A DNA stretch of 64,000 nt from Diadema setosum (GCF_964275005.1 NC_092693.1:20575706-20639705), one strand, 5' to 3'; positions 25,701-39,405 are shown, numbered from the stretch's first letter. Numbers and translations: made by a program. The notes: a model not told the origin generated them from the letters alone.

Positions 25701-28700
25701 AATGCAGTAAGACAAGCCATACATCACTGGAAAGTTTAGATTCTGGAGATGCCAAAATCAGAAATTATCTGAATTCTGGGTCTTTATACAGCTTTTGCTG
25801 TGATGGATTACATGAAAACGAATCAATCTATCATTGGGTGTCACAATCTAATGTTAAGAATTAAGAGACGAAAGAAACAAAGATCACTGTACATACCTTC
25901 AATACCAACTGCAAGAGGCAGAAGACCCAATATCATGATTGGTTGAAGATGATATATCGTATCTACTGGATTTTTCAGACCTTTGCAGAAACAGAATAAG
26001 AATGAAAGAATGCATGGTTTACTGCAAACGAGAAGTGGTTTGCCATTTGCATAAAGAGGACAGTTTCATTGATTTCATATTCACTTCATGACGATAAGGA
26101 GCATGTTTCACAAAAGACATCAAATTCAAACAATGATTTGCCATTTGAACTTGCAATACACATCTTACATTATGTGATTTTATACAGAAATATCATGCAA
26201 AAAAAGAAGAAGAATGAAACACACATACTTTATTCAGATCATCTGACTCAATTCTGCAGAAATCTACAAAATTACTAATGCATGATGAACTATACACAAA
26301 TGAGTGGAATAGTATCATCACAGCTTAATTTTGAAGTGGGGGGGGGGGGGGGTGAGGGGGTCTCTAAACCACCCACAGCTGCCATTCTCAAAAACTGAAT
26401 TACTCATGCGCATGGGTGCCCATGCGTGCATTGTGTGAAAACATGTTTATCATATCAGCATCCAGATGTAGATTGCAAATTAATCTCTCAATACACAGAC
26501 ATTCAATTCGCCTCGCCTCAAACCACACAAACTTGCAATGAAATTGGCTGCTTTCTTCGGCAGATAGAGGTCGGCAGTGCAAGAAACCTTTAGGGTGCTG
26601 AAAGAGTTTTAATGAGGCAACAGAAAGGTGCTGACCTGTTCCTTCTCCCTGGGTGAGGATTTGCGCCAACGACCACCTGAGTCCACTCAGGATGGACGCG
26701 ACGATGACCAGAAGAAATCCTTCCAGGTTGAATTGAGTCGACTTGAATGTGAACATGAAGAGGCCTATGGCTATCAGCATTACAACAATCACCTGCACCC
26801 AGTGCTGCACAGAGCAAATTGAACAAAACAAAGCAAAACAACAAAAATAAAAGCAAAATTAACAGAGAAGAACCGTGAATATTCACCTCTAGTGAAAGAG
26901 ATAACAGATTTTTTTTCTTCAAAGCTGAAAATGTGCATTTTGTAGATGTAACAGAAGTGACATAGAAAGAAAATCTTGTAAATGAAGCTTGTTGATCTCA
27001 CATAGCTTGTTCCATTTACAATAATCAATATTATACAACACTTATCATAACCTAAATTACAGATAAAACTGACTGATGAATCAAAATGTGGCTGTTACTC
27101 TGTACAAAAAACAAACAAATCCAAAACAGAAGCGATACTTAGGTTTGCAAACTATTTCAAACTTTCCTCTTGCGATAAGGAAATCAAAGAATGTATACTT
27201 GCTACCTCGTGTTTTTTCACTGCAAAATTAAGCTTACGAGACAAGTGTTTCAAGCACATTTCCACAAACAACACTACAGCTCTATAAGACAAGCTTTCAA
27301 GGATAGAAATGCATTTCCCCTTCTGCGCGAATCTTTCACTCACCGGTTTTTGAAGACCAAATATAATCGCAAAGACTAGGATGAAAATGATTGCCGATGA
27401 TTTGCACATCGTGTAGAGGGATATTGTGATGAACACCAGACTCCAGTTTGAAAATCCGATGTCAAGAGCGCTGGTTATGCCTGCAGGAATTTCAACAACA
27501 AAAACCACACACACACACAAAAAGGATAATGATACATGTTAATTAATTCATCCATTCATTCATGTCTCACTGATCTATCAACAGATATCTTCACAGAATA
27601 CATCTATAGACTTGGAATCACACACTGATTGAATTTGAATGCAAAGTAAATATGCTTTTGGGGTGGTTTTCATGGAATTGATGGCAATTTTGAAGGAATA
27701 ACAATAGAACACACAGTGTAAAGGCAGTGAAAGTCCTGGGTGTAAATCATATGGGGAATCGGTCCTTCATAACTGCACACATGAAGTGTTTCATGATATG
27801 GAATTTTTTGCTTAAAACTTCATAGAGTGTGATATCAACATGAAAATAAAGAAATGCAAATACACTTATTTTTAATACTACTCTATTTTGTACATATGAA
27901 TTCAAACTGGCACAAGTTTATTAACAACAAAGGTAAACAGATTGATAAATTAAGACTGATTTAAGAATTTGAGAATATGTGAACGTTATCTCAAAGGAGT
28001 GAAAAAGAAAAACATAAGGTGAGCATTTCCGCTTTTAATTACAAGCAACTTGACAACAGTATGATCACATCAAATTATCATATGTTTTGTTCTGCTTTAT
28101 CAGACACATTTCTTTTCAAATGAGGTCTCATTCACATGTTTATCATGTTCTCAAAGTGGAGGGAAGGAAAGCTGTGGTGGCATTTTTCCTCTTCAATATT
28201 AAAATTACTCATGCCATCTTGGATGAGGATAAGTCCTAACTAAATGAAGGTTTCATAGACATTTGCATAAATTTAATTGTTGATGCAACTCATGTATTCA
28301 TTGATAAGACTTTGAATAACATGTTGTGGCATGATTGATATTCCACATTCTTAACAAACCTCAGCATTGCAGAAATCACCTGAAAACTTTAACAGGTTGT
28401 GAAAAGCTGCTGACCTCAAACACCAAAACGGATAGTATAACGTACGCAGAATTTTCTGAACCTGCACAACATTTTGCATGAAGGTCATCTGATGAGTAAT
28501 GATACAGGATTATTTATTGTTTCCTCACCTGTTGGTGTTACAATCCTGATGTACGCAGACCAGTTGAGGGTAACCGGCTTAATGGATGTACACAGCTTCA
28601 GGAACTTCCGTACAATAAGGGCTAAAAGGTATTTTACTGCCAGGTGGATGATGGTGATGGTTAGTGGAAATTTGAAGTCCTGTCATGGTCAAAATGTGAC

Positions 28701-30689
28701 ACAAAATATGACAAACATACGAACAAAATATAATGCAAACTCACTATAATAATGCATCAATTACAGTATTCAGACAAAGTGATTTACATATCTAATTCAA
28801 AATAGACATGGTCCTTTGATTCAAACCATAGCCTATCTTTACTTCAGTCGTTTTTATGAGCCATTTAGGTACCTCCACTACTTCTTTCTACAAACTTATG
28901 ATAAAAAAGAGGCCCAGATTGTGAGAAACAGGACACAGGATGGAAGAGGGGAATGAGGAAGTGATTATGTTGTGGGGGTGTTTCATAAAGCTGTTCGTAA
29001 AGTTAAGAATGACTTACAAGCGACTGATGATCAGTTCTTGTGCTGAATTATGAAAATTCTGATAAGTATAGCACATCAGAACTGATCACCAGTTGCTCGT
29101 AACTTGTTCATAACTTTACGAACAGCTCTATGAAACAGGGACCTGGTCACCTTATAATCAAGAGGACACAGAGTGCCTTATATACAATGTTTTCATTCAA
29201 TGTGGAAAGCATTGATCTGCTTGGTTTGATCAATCTGCCACACTACAACTTCAAACAAAGAAAATGAACATTCGTGCCTTGACCCAAGGAGTGAAACGGT
29301 GAACAGATATCACTACTTTACCATTCACGCTCCTGTGATGGATTTCGAAGGGAAATTTTGAGGATATTTTCCCCTAACTTCAAGAGCTCACATAGATGGT
29401 TACAACCGCTAAAACTGTTCACATCAAAGCTACTGAATGCTAAATACGACAATGAATAACATGGAGGTCTTGCAATTTACCTCTAAATCCATCTTATGAT
29501 GTGATGAATCCACTGTATTCTGTAAGAGTCTAGGGCACTATAATTGGATATTGTCAATCACCCTCATCTTTCAGTTCTTGTTAAAAAGTAAAGAACCACA
29601 GTGCATTTATTTATCTATCTCTATCTATCTATCTAGTTGTGTATTTATCTATTTCAAATTCAATTAGTGTTCTTATGTAGAGTAGTCTGCTCAATACATA
29701 AAAATTACTTTGCAAGACAGCCCTGTATCACACGAAAAATAAATAATGCAGTTAATAATCAGAGATGTTTTTGGAACATTGAAATATTACATTCCATACA
29801 CAGTATACACACTACATACTCTACATGCATAAGTATTGTATATAAGAACATATACTGTAAAAGTGGATATTTTTGCGCAACTAATTTTTTGCGCTCAGCC
29901 TGTTAAGAAGAGTTTTGTGTGTTTTTAATTCCATGGAATCAAAACAGTAAGTACTGGAACATATGGCATGCAAAAATATTTGCATGCCTTTATTTTTGCG
30001 CTAGTTTATGGTTGCGCGAAATGTGCGAAAATTTCAACATCGCGAAAATGTCCACTTTTACAATAGAATATCAAAACCAGTAAAATATTACAAAGGGTTG
30101 ATAACGATCAATGGTTAACCTGCAACAACCACTTGTTGTAGAATGTCAGGCTGATGGAAAAAGTGTAGTAGAAGAGCACAAGGGCAACCACTTTTACTCC
30201 GAGCAGAAACACCTCCATCCATCTTGACTGCACCAGTCGAGGTGGTGACACCTTCAAATGGAAACGCAATGCAGGTGTCATACATATCTTCTTCATATAT
30301 GATATAATAATTCTGTGAAGGTGAGTGTACAGAATGAGGCTCGCAAATTTTATGATTTATAATTCAATGGGATAATCATAATGGGGGGGGGGCAGAAATT
30401 TTATGTATATCTTCCTGCCAAAGCACAAAGGTATTTTGAAGTCAACAAAAATCTGACAACTCAACAACAAATTCAAAAGTAATGTAATACTATGGCAAAC
30501 AAGCTGTCATTTTCAGAACTTCAATTTACAATTGTAACCAGACTCACTAGTCATTGACCCTTATTTGTGAAAACCAAGTCACCGCAGCAGCACACCAACA
30601 AGGCTCCATACATATCCAGAACTTACCTTATATACAGCTTTGTGAATTTGACCCTCTAAACGATTGGGTAGTCTCTTTTTCGATGGCAT
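22717..30689 (-). CDS. SLC35C2: SLC35C2-like nucleotide-sugar/triose-phosphate transporter-family membrane protein, complete gene
   Basis: This is a multi-pass Golgi-type drug/metabolite transporter-superfamily protein; vertebrate SLC35C2 is linked to GDP-fucose handling and Notch fucosylation (family knowledge). Coding exons, 5' to 3': 30627-30689, 30120-30251, 28529-28679, 27344-27480, 26636-26804, 25897-25980, 24309-24484, 23362-23488, 22717-22850; all GT/AG and phase-consistent. The sum is 1173 nt, 390 aa (human about 365). Recognisable blocks: TFYNKWLLQ; FPLTITIIHLAVKY; ALDIGFSNWSLVFITISLYT; KSSAIIFILVFAIIFGL; GLFMFTFKSTQFNLEGF; LRWSLAQIL; NPVDTIYHLQPIM; SEYLLLSQTSTLTLSISGIFK. At least eight hydrophobic segments are visible. 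The acidic tail SSDEEEIFV followed by a basic end resembles the vertebrate C terminus. The start ATG at 30689 gives a 21-residue basic leader (MPSKKRLPNR...). A purine-AG just before the ATG could be an acceptor, so 5' UTR exons may lie upstream and were not found. Confidence 0.92.
23579..23822. mobile_element. MITE of the TTTCGCG family, intact copy
   Basis: Ends TGTATATGCCATATATTTCG and its inverse CGAAATATTTGGCGTATACA; the interior is rich in TTTCGCGA. It lies in the SLC35C2 intron between 23488 and 24309. Confidence 0.85.
24842..25310. mobile_element. MITE with TTAAAGGGA-type ends
   Basis: Left end TATTAAAGGAGACCTCTGG with GATGATTTTCAGA; right end is the inverse (GAAAATCGTCTGGAATGTCC then CTTTAA). 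The inner arms also match (TCATCATCC near the centre). In an SLC35C2 intron. Confidence 0.65.
26337..26362. repeat. poly-G tract
   Basis: A G-rich run broken by TGA. Such runs are prone to assembly error. Confidence 0.85.
28973..29148. mobile_element. Foldback MITE, family 1 copy b
   Basis: Second copy of the element at 2413-2588, better preserved (TTTCATAAAGCTGTTCGT...ACGAACAGCTCTATGAAA). It lies in the SLC35C2 intron between 28679 and 30120. Confidence 0.78.
29853..30063. mobile_element. MITE with ACTGTAAAAGTGGA ends
   Basis: Left end TACTGTAAAAGTGGATATTT, right end AAATGTCCACTTTTACAATA; the interior has TTTTGCGC and GCGAAA motifs. It lies just 3' of the SLC35C2 exon at 30120-30251. Confidence 0.8.
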
Positions 30690-30818
30690 CTTTTGTTAGG
30701 CTTTTCCCTTGCCTTTTTATGAAAATAACAGAGTACACTTCCAGTTGCTAATCACCATCACCTGATATTGTTTGAAGGTGTACACTGCTGTGCCTGCAAA
30801 GGTAAGACAAGAGCATAG

Positions 30819-30949
30819 AATGAGTTCATAGAATAAGTAGAAAAAAAAAACCAACAGAATAATATTTTTCTGAGTACCCTTCATGAGTTCATAGAATGAG
30901 TAGAAAAAAAAACAATAGAACACAATATTTTTCTAAGTACCCTTCAAGG
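30819..30949 (+). repeat. Tandem duplication of about 65 bp
   Basis: Two copies of GAGTTCATAGAAT.AGTAG, an A tract, AATATTTTTCT and AGTACCCTTCA in tandem, about 130 bp upstream of the SLC35C2 ATG. Confidence 0.85.
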
Positions 30950-30999
30950 ACAGACTACGTTATGTTCTCATATTTCATGGTTTAAAATATGTCAAGCAA

Positions 31000-33588
31000 A
31001 AGTTCCATTTTGCCTGAAATACTCCTGTTTCCTACGTCATGTTTTGTTTTGTTTTGTTTTTTGTTTTTTTGATTTGCTAGTGTGAGAACAACTAAGCATT
31101 ACCCTACAGCAAAATGTAACAATAAGGCACAATAAAGCACATCCTACATTAAACCTGAGGTCTAACATAAACATATGATAAACAGATCTGATACACTGAC
31201 CAATACATCCTGTGTCTCAGCTTGAGAACTACACATTTATGTTCGGTTATTCTCCTGTTACAAAACTTGTGAAACTATTTAACTATTAAACCGATATAGA
31301 ACAAAGTCCCTGTTTGCAACAGGGTGCCCATTTGTGGCAGGGGCAGTTTCATTCATTGATAAAATAAGTGTGCCTAACCCCACTTTAGTACAAAAGGAGG
31401 AGTTACTTGCAAGTTTTATGGGAAGTAAGTGTACTCGCAAACCTGATGATTGGGCCTTGTATCATCGAATTAAACGGCCCCTGCCACAAATACAAGCATC
31501 CTGCTGCAAACAGGGATGATTACTCTTGATTTAAATACATGTATACATTTTTAAATTTTTTTCTCACCTTTGCTATGGACACACAACACATTACAATTAG
31601 ACTGTAACAGTATAGTTCAGACTCAAGTGCAAAAAAAATGGGAAAATATTTGACGGGGGAAATATAATGTTAAATATAAATTGAATGTTAACTGTATAAA
31701 CTTCCCAACCCAGTCCTCCTAGACCTACACCACTCTGGCTGCCGCACGTACAAGAGCTCTCCACGCACAAGGATATGTCATACCATGCTCCAGAAGAAAC
31801 CCCGGGGCGCTCCTTGTACACAGTTCGCATTGAGGCTGGTTGCAGTTAGCTCCAGAACAGAACACCACAAAATGCCTTTTGTGAATTGTTGTTTGTTTCT
31901 ACTTTACTTTTTTTTACCCGTAGAGTAATCTGGTAATTGCGTAAGCAGCTAACATGCAGTAAGCAGCAAAATACACACACTCTCATTGATGAATGATGAT
32001 ATAGATCTAAAGTATAGTTGGGTGACCAGCATGTCGCCATAGTTAATGTTTATGCATATTTGAATCACATTTCGTCACTGAAATTCTATGAAATTCCACT
32101 CATATACAGGAAAAATGCTGAAGATTCCAATGGAACCTCAAGTTCACTGTTTGATACCGGAAATTTGCCTATCGTCCTCAAACGCGAATGATGCAGAATG
32201 GTTGCTCGCTAAGGAAGGGGCCCACAATTAAGCAACTCGCCACCCGAGTTCCCACAGACAAAGCACGTAAAAGACGTGCTGTGACCCTGCCAAGTTTCAA
32301 GTTTTTTTAAGGGATACTGAACACTGAAGACAGTCCCGGGCATAAATTTAGATTCAGTGCACCTGTAACAATTTTAAACGGGGTGGCGGTATTCGGGCCC
32401 CTGGTGACGTACGTGCACCTCACTATAGAATCTATATAGAAATTACAATGTAATTTCATAGATCACACTACTAGTAAATTTACTATATTTAATCTAGTTT
32501 CTAGGCCTACAACATTTATCTGAATAATCATATTATTTCAAATCTTGGTCAAAACCATGGTTAATCATATAATCAACCTGTAAATTACACTAGGGCCCTA
32601 GTTAGTATCTTAAAGGGATAGTACAGTATTGGTGGAGATGAGGATTTGACTTTTAATTTTTGGCGAGATAGAACTGAACTGTCTACCAAGAAACCACTTA
32701 TGAAATATTTGTACAGCGCATAAGAGGAATTCAAAGTTTATTAGATGAAAATCGGTTATGGAATGGCTGAGACATCCAAAAACAAAGTAAAACAAAGAGA
32801 TTCTGACAAAAGGTGGGCCCCACCATTGATTAGGATCGCTCTGTTTTTGGATAAATTTATCTCAATTCTCAGCCATTTTGACAAAGGCAAACCAATTTTC
32901 ATCAAATAAATGTAAAATCCCTCTTGGAATTACATCTCTTTCATATTTCATAAGAGGTTTCTCATTATCTCTCTCTCTCAAAAAAAAAAAAAAATGTTAG
33001 AAATATTAAGATAGGTCTCAACCAAAACTATACGATCCCTTTAACGTAAGTAATTTACAATAATCACGATAATCAATAAGAATGTCACTGCACTCCAATA
33101 AACATGTAACATATAACACAAATATACGCACGTGGGATTAAGCAAAAGTGTTTCCGACGCCAAGGCCAAGCAATGCGAAAGGTAGCCCACACATTGGTCA
33201 ACAGTCATAACATGTTACCACTCTTGGTTACCCCATCATGCCAGTGTTCATGAATCAGGACAGGGAGATACAGAGATTAACCGACAAAGTGACGAGCAAG
33301 TTATCTATGGCACAACGTAATCTGAATATCTGTCTGCTGTCTTCCACTTTAATATCAATAGTTTAACACACACAAATACTAGTACATGGGGCTATTATTA
33401 CAGTGGGTAGGCTAAGTGCGTACGTACGTACACAGATGCACAATCGACAAACCAAAGGGGGGGGGGGGGTGCTGCACTGGCAATGGCGACACGTTGATCA
33501 TTTTTCTAGCGCCCACTGGCGACGTACCCCGCAGTCGCCATGCAATGCAGAGAGCTGTATTATATGTGCAGAACCCACTGATCTTAAG

Positions 33589-33621
<33 letters not shown>

Positions 33622-34160
33622 TGAACAAGATAAAAACGAAATTTGACGATTTTCAGTCGATTCTTTATAGGTACACTTCCGATGTACGGTATTGGCCACA
33701 GAAAAAAAAGATAACAAAAAATAAAACAGGAATAAATACTTTATAGAGCATGCAGATTTCGTAAACAATAATTATATAGTAGGCCTAACTTTTATGCAAC
33801 GGGGCCCTGGCTGATATTCGTTTTGCAAAGAGACTCGAGCTGTTTGATGATAATGGAAATCATAAGTTCGTCAGTATGGTCCGGCAGAAACTGCGAGCAG
33901 ATTTCATGGCAAACATCATAATCAATTATCATCAGGTCTATAGATCATACCCATGTCATGCCAAAGCATGTTTAAATCCTTCCGAAACATTTGCAGGATT
34001 ATTGCTATTCATCATTATTATGAAAGACAATTTGTAGGACTTGATAAACTTAATCGAGGAATTGAGTGATGTGCAATGGGCGACGACTGCTGCATGAAAA
34101 TGAAAGCTTTGCTCACAATCATGGATTATAGCCAAGTAGCATATAGTTTAGCAGTGATGG
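31000..34160. other. Upstream flank of SLC35C2, no gene recognised
   Basis: Presumably contains SLC35C2 5' UTR and promoter, but no exon or core element could be assigned. A (TAA)n run at 33587-33619 and a G tract at 33458-33470 are present, and one MITE (listed separately). Confidence 0.4.
32611..33043. mobile_element. MITE family 2 (TAAAGGGAT ends), copy a
   Basis: Left end TAAAGGGATAGTACAGTATT, right end is the inverse (AAACTATACGATCCCTTTA). The interior has TATGAAATATTTG, GATGAAAATCGG and CATCCAAAAACAAAG with inverse partners. It shares its plan with 53614-54012. Confidence 0.78.
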
Positions 34161-34165
34161 AAGAA

Positions 34166-35815
34166 TGAAGTCATCGATAGAATCTTGGTTTGATTTGTTT
34201 TGTTATGTTTTTGTTTTGTTTGTTTTTTTCCGTGGGCGTACCCAAGTAACCTGAAGAAAAACAACAATCACTGGCATCACACGTGTGAAACCAGTGATGA
34301 CTGTTGCTATTAAAGAAACGTATGCAATGCAATTGCGTGTTGATCTGCATTTATTTTGTACGATAAGATATGATGGTTTCACCAACATCACACCATGAGC
34401 CGTTTCAAAATCAACACAGACAGCAACAGTCCTTAGGAATCTGCAAAATAATCCACAAACCAAAAAAAAAGTAATTTTCTGTTTTTAATAAAGACTTACT
34501 TTAACGTTGTAATACAACTGCAGAAAAACAAGATTTGATATTTTGAATGATTTCATGACAATACGAGAACACAGTGAATACTTTGGTGGCACTTGGCAGT
34601 TGGCACATAATACTGGTGTTTCATTTAGCACACAAAGTTACAATACTCATGGTAATTCCCGTAATCCTGGCCTTAAAATTACACACACACATACATATTA
34701 AGAAAAGTGCATTTCAATTATGCAACTGTATCTAAGCAACAAATAACAAGACTCTAGTGGGTCTTGTACTCATACATTTCACTCAAAGGGGAAAACTTGA
34801 TTTCACGCATCCAACCCAGTTGATAAAGTACAGTAAACCTTGCCTAAGTCAAATCGAAAGGGACTTGAAGAAATCCTTCGAGTTGCGCGCATTTCAACTA
34901 TATATTTGAAGTAAAACAGGGCCTGACACAATCACTTGCACACTTTCCCGGGGCTAGTAAAATCTTATGTCGGGCAAGTGAACAAATTAAAATGAAGAAA
35001 TTCACTTACCCATAGGCAAGTAAAATGTTATAAAAAAATGAGGAAAAATGTGGAAATCTTTAGGCTGTTTAATGCCTAATTCATATTTTTTGCAAACTAC
35101 AGAATCACTTGTAACAATATTCCAATGCTATGAAAGGCCAAGCTTAAGTAATTAGATTATTAAAGAGGAAATTATCATTTTCAATGTTTTTGACTTTCTT
35201 GGGGCAAGTCAACTTTGCAAGATTATGGTAGCAGTATTATACCATATGCCAGTCAAACAAGTACCATAAGGTACCATGAAAGTACCATAGAGAACTGTGA
35301 AAGTACCACAAAGTGCAATGAAAATGTCCAAGAGTACCATGGAGTACTATGGAAGTATCACAGAGAACCATGAAAGTACTATGGAGAACCATGAAAGTAT
35401 CACGTGTGAGGATGGCACTCTGTTCAGTATTGTAATTTCATTGTAATACCGTAACATCTATGGTACATTCATGGTAGTACTATGGTACATTATGGTACTT
35501 CTATATTTTCAAATAGTACTTTCCTATTCCGTACGGTACTTCTGTGGTAGTACTATGGTAGTACTATGGTACAAATGAATTTACCATGGTTACTATGGTA
35601 ATACCATGGTAATACCATAGTAATACCATGGTACTTAATGGTACTTTTTTACAAGGGTTCAACTCATCCAGTCATCACTTTATGTGGCCAAGAATCTAAA
35701 GAATATGAATGTGTGACATATCATGATTACTTCTACTGTTTTTCTTCAGGTTACTTGGGTAAGCCCACTGAAAAAAAGGATAAAAACCAAGATTCTGTCG
35801 ATGACTTCATCCCAT
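34166..35815. repeat. Inverted repeat pair enclosing 1.4 kb
   Basis: Sequence at 34166-34270 (GAAGTCATCGATAGAATC ... GTGGGCGTACCCAAGTAACC ... GAAGAAAAAC) recurs inverted at 35725-35815 (GTTTTTCTTCAGGTTACTTG ... GATTCTGTCGATGACTTC). This suggests the ends of a foldback element of about 1.65 kb. Shorter related motifs occur at about 35975 and 44750. Confidence 0.6.
35230..35655. repeat. Swarm of GTACCAT / ATGGTAC units
   Basis: Dozens of degenerate GTACCAT units. The left half (to about 35405) is mainly GTACCATGAAA-like and the right half (from about 35460) mainly ATGGTACT/ATGGTAATACC, so the region forms one large imperfect hairpin made of short palindromic words (GGTACC, CCATGG). Confidence 0.85.
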
Positions 35816-36422
35816 GCAGTTTGTCCACCAATGCTAAAGTAATGTGCAATAAAGATGTCTTTCTGTCTTTTGTTAATCATATTATTCTCTAGTTAATGAT
35901 TGATAGATGATGTCATTGACAATACCTAATTGGTTTGAAAGGCGTGTTTTTTTGTTGTTGGGTTTTTTTTTTGTGGGCCCATCCAAGTAATCTAAAGAAA
36001 AATACGTTGTAATAGAAAAATTATCCATAAGACATATGGCACGTATAGGCCTAGGCCGTAGTAATTTCTTGATGCTGAGGGTAACATATATAACTCAACT
36101 CAACAGCATTTGCATTGCATATAGGTCCAGTAATAACGGGTGAATAGGGGCTAATGTATTATGCAGACGGCAATGTCAATTTGAAAGATAAGTTAATTGA
36201 TCAATTCATTCAATCATGACGTCAAGTACCATTTCCTATTATCTTCTCGCAATAACGACGGTTGATAGCAACGGGGAACACGAATTCAGCTATGTTTAAT
36301 ATCTAAGACGTCATTTTGTGGAAGTCTTGTCAGATCTGTGAGCAATTAAAAAAACAAAGTATTGTGTGACTTAAAGGCCTGGCTAATTATATCTAATGAA
36401 ATATGTTTTCAATGAAATATTG

Positions 36423-36433
36423 TAATAATAATG

Positions 36434-36473
<40 letters not shown>

Positions 36474-36512
36474 TAAGAAGAATGATGATGATAATAATAA
36501 TAATAATAATAA

Positions 36513-36566
<54 letters not shown>
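36423..36566. repeat. (AAT)n then (ATT)n palindromic microsatellite
   Basis: AAT-type units up to about 36513 are followed head-to-head by ATT-type units to 36566, giving a near-perfect self-complementary tract of about 140 bp. All long frames across it (poly-Asn, poly-Tyr, poly-Ile) are artefacts. Confidence 0.95.
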
Positions 36567-36567
<1 letters not shown>

Positions 36568-37949
36568 GCATATGAAAAGATGGATCAGAGCGACGAACAG
36601 TAACAATCACAAAAGTAGCCGCAATCTTCTACTGTTTGCTTGGAAAAAAACTTTTTAATAGTTTGTAGAGCATAGAGGGAAAAGGAACACTTGGCGTCGT
36701 GTTTACATGCTTTGAAAGAAGTCAAAATAATCGAAATTGATGAATGATACCACATGTGTATATGTAATAAGTGATTATTCTTTCGCAACTCTTCAAAGGT
36801 ACAGTACATTTATTGGTCATTTGCAGTGGTCATTTGTTGATAGGAAGATGACCACGTCAGGAGCTATAGAGACGATGTGTGCGAAGCGTTCATTTTCAAC
36901 ACATCAACGTCAAAAAGGGAGGACTGCACTTTACCTCTTTTGGAACAAAAAGATAGGACTTGCGACTCGAGTGTTTTGTAAGACCATGCATATCAAAATC
37001 CGAAATGATTCAGTCGGATAGCTTTAATGAAATCGCTAGCGTTTGTTTTAAGTATAACAGTTTCGGAAAACTAGATATAAGTAGGTCTGTGCTCTTTGAT
37101 TTGCATGTTCGTTCGTCATTTATTTTCTACGCACCCTGAAGACCTATATACCATTTTATATGTTGGTCGTAGTTCCTTGTCCTATGTGAACTAATCCTCT
37201 TGAAATTGAACTTGGTGATTTCATTTTGTATGTATACAATATGTAGACCGTATGAAAATTGCACTTCATCTTCAAGAATTCTGAAAATAATACACGCTTT
37301 GGCAGGTTTTCCGATGGAGAGGGACATGGGCAGGTGCAAATATCCTGAAGTTCAAACACGTGCCTCGTAATTGTATACGTAATCATATATATCTCATTAT
37401 GTCTCAATTATTTAGTGCCCGGTGTGGTGATTCAAGGCAATTTTTATTTCAATTTTACACAAATCATTCTATAAAGTTGTCTTGCAGACATAATGGAAAT
37501 GTTGGGTTTTTTAAAGTTCTCATAGGAGCAGGAGAAATACATAAAACCAGACAATATGAATATGTTTGTGCCAAACTATAATACAAGAAAATTGATGGAA
37601 GACCCTCATTGCAAATATGATAATAATTACTGTTATATAGTACAACATGGTTTCGATAACGTAATGTATAGCAGACGTTCCGAATAAGAAGTTTATACAT
37701 TCTTCTACGAAATTGGGTAGCAGCTGGGAGTCCAAAGTTTCGAGATATCAAATATAGTGGTTACGCATAAAGCCCCCAGAGGTTTGACGTACGTGGCAGA
37801 CCCCCTAAAGATGAAAGGATATGACTATGGATGTAAGTGCCTGACGAGATAAGTAAATGGTATAAAGAACGAGGAGATGTGCGTTGGAGAAGACACTGTA
37901 TTCCTGAGATGGGATTAGGATGGATGGAGAATGGTATATCAAAAATAAA

Positions 37950-38534
37950 TTAACTCCAAAAGAAAGAAAGAAAAATTCCTTACACAACGTTAAAAAAATG
38001 ACAAAAATCGGATAAGAAATAAGGAAGATATATCATTTTGAAATTTTAGTTAGTTTCGGAAAATATTTCTCGACTAATTTATATCAATATCCATATGAGT
38101 GAGTTGATGGTCATACCCTCACAATTTTCATGTCTGTTATATATGAAATTCGGAAAAATTGTGATCTTTAGCTAATACAGGTAAAAGAATATTCCCATAT
38201 TACAATATGATATATATCAGACGTAACATTTTTGTTCATTTTATTTAGGGTGGTTCTAAGACAAGTTTTATATGTATGCAGCTGCATATGAGATTTTTGT
38301 CATTTCTGTATGTAAAACGAATAAGAAATTGTGAGAGCATGACATCATCAACTTGCTGATTTGAATATTCATAATGACTGGTCAAGCAGTGTTTTCCGAA
38401 AAATGTTGAAATTTCAGAATGTCATAACTTCCTTATTTCTTATCCGATTTTGATCATTTTTGCACTGTTCTGCGGGGATTTTTTTTTTCCTTTCTTATGA
38501 AACTGATAAAATTTTAGAGTGGATTTCTTCTTTA
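37950..38534. mobile_element. Foldback element with TTAACTCC / TTAAAGAAG ends
   Basis: Left arm includes AAAAATCGGATAAGAAATAA and GGAAGATATATCATTTTG; right arm is the inverse (TGTCATAACTTCC, TTATTTCTTATCCGATTTTG). Arms are about 120 bp, centre about 330 bp. Confidence 0.75.
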
Positions 38535-39335
38535 AGCATGGTAAAAAGGAGATGTAAAGGGAATCAATGAAGACGGAGACAGGAGATGCCGAGAAAACGG
38601 AGGAGAGGGCAATCAAAATGAATGTGAGAATGCCGCAGTCTGTGAGAAGGTGATAGCCCTATCACTTATCTTATATACATATATGTGAAGGGAAATGTGA
38701 TGGACGTCCACAACAATTGGGAATGGAAGACGTAGGTTTATTCGTATTGAAACGCTAAGAACAGTTGGTTTGGTGGAAAACTTGGTGAGCAGAAAAATAG
38801 AAGTATAATAAATGCCCATAGAAAATCGAGCACGTGTGTGCATAACTATATAGGTACAGTATTCATGCTACGTTTGTCAAGAACGATTGTTTGATTGGCA
38901 TTGACATCTAATACTTTAAATCGTATTACTGTTTGATAGTCCTGACTTCGATCACGCGTCATAGTGGTGGTACAGACCAAGTTGGCATGTTAAGATTGAT
39001 TAAGACAATATTATTTCCATAACCTGTATATATTGTAATTATGATATCTCATTATGTGCGGCTAAACTGAAGTGAATACTGCTCTTAAAGCCCACTTTTA
39101 AGAGACATATTTGATACGACTTAGATTTTGTGTCTGCTGCGTCACCATATCTTTTTTTTTTCTAATTATGGCAACATGTTGTCATAATCATAAACATCTA
39201 ACTGTCCCAACAATACGAAGCATTGTCCCGCTGAAATGCTAGCCTCCATACATCCGCCCTCGTGAAATCAACTTGACAAAGGCAGTTCCTTGACTTCTCG
39301 CACTTCTTAACAGCATTTCTTCTTCTGTGTATAGA

Positions 39336-39338
<3 letters not shown>

Positions 39339-39400
<62 letters not shown>
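39339..39400. repeat. (AT)n microsatellite
   Basis: 62 bp of pure AT abutting the inverted-repeat element that starts at 39407. Confidence 0.98.

Positions 39401-39405
<5 letters not shown>

Noticed and set aside
34917-35235. Possible MITE around GGGCAAGTGAAC / GGCAAGT motifs
   Set aside because: Only scattered motif matches; no paired ends could be defined.
36403-36658. Long frames encoding poly-Asn, poly-Tyr or poly-Ile
   Set aside because: They are translations of a trinucleotide microsatellite in every frame.
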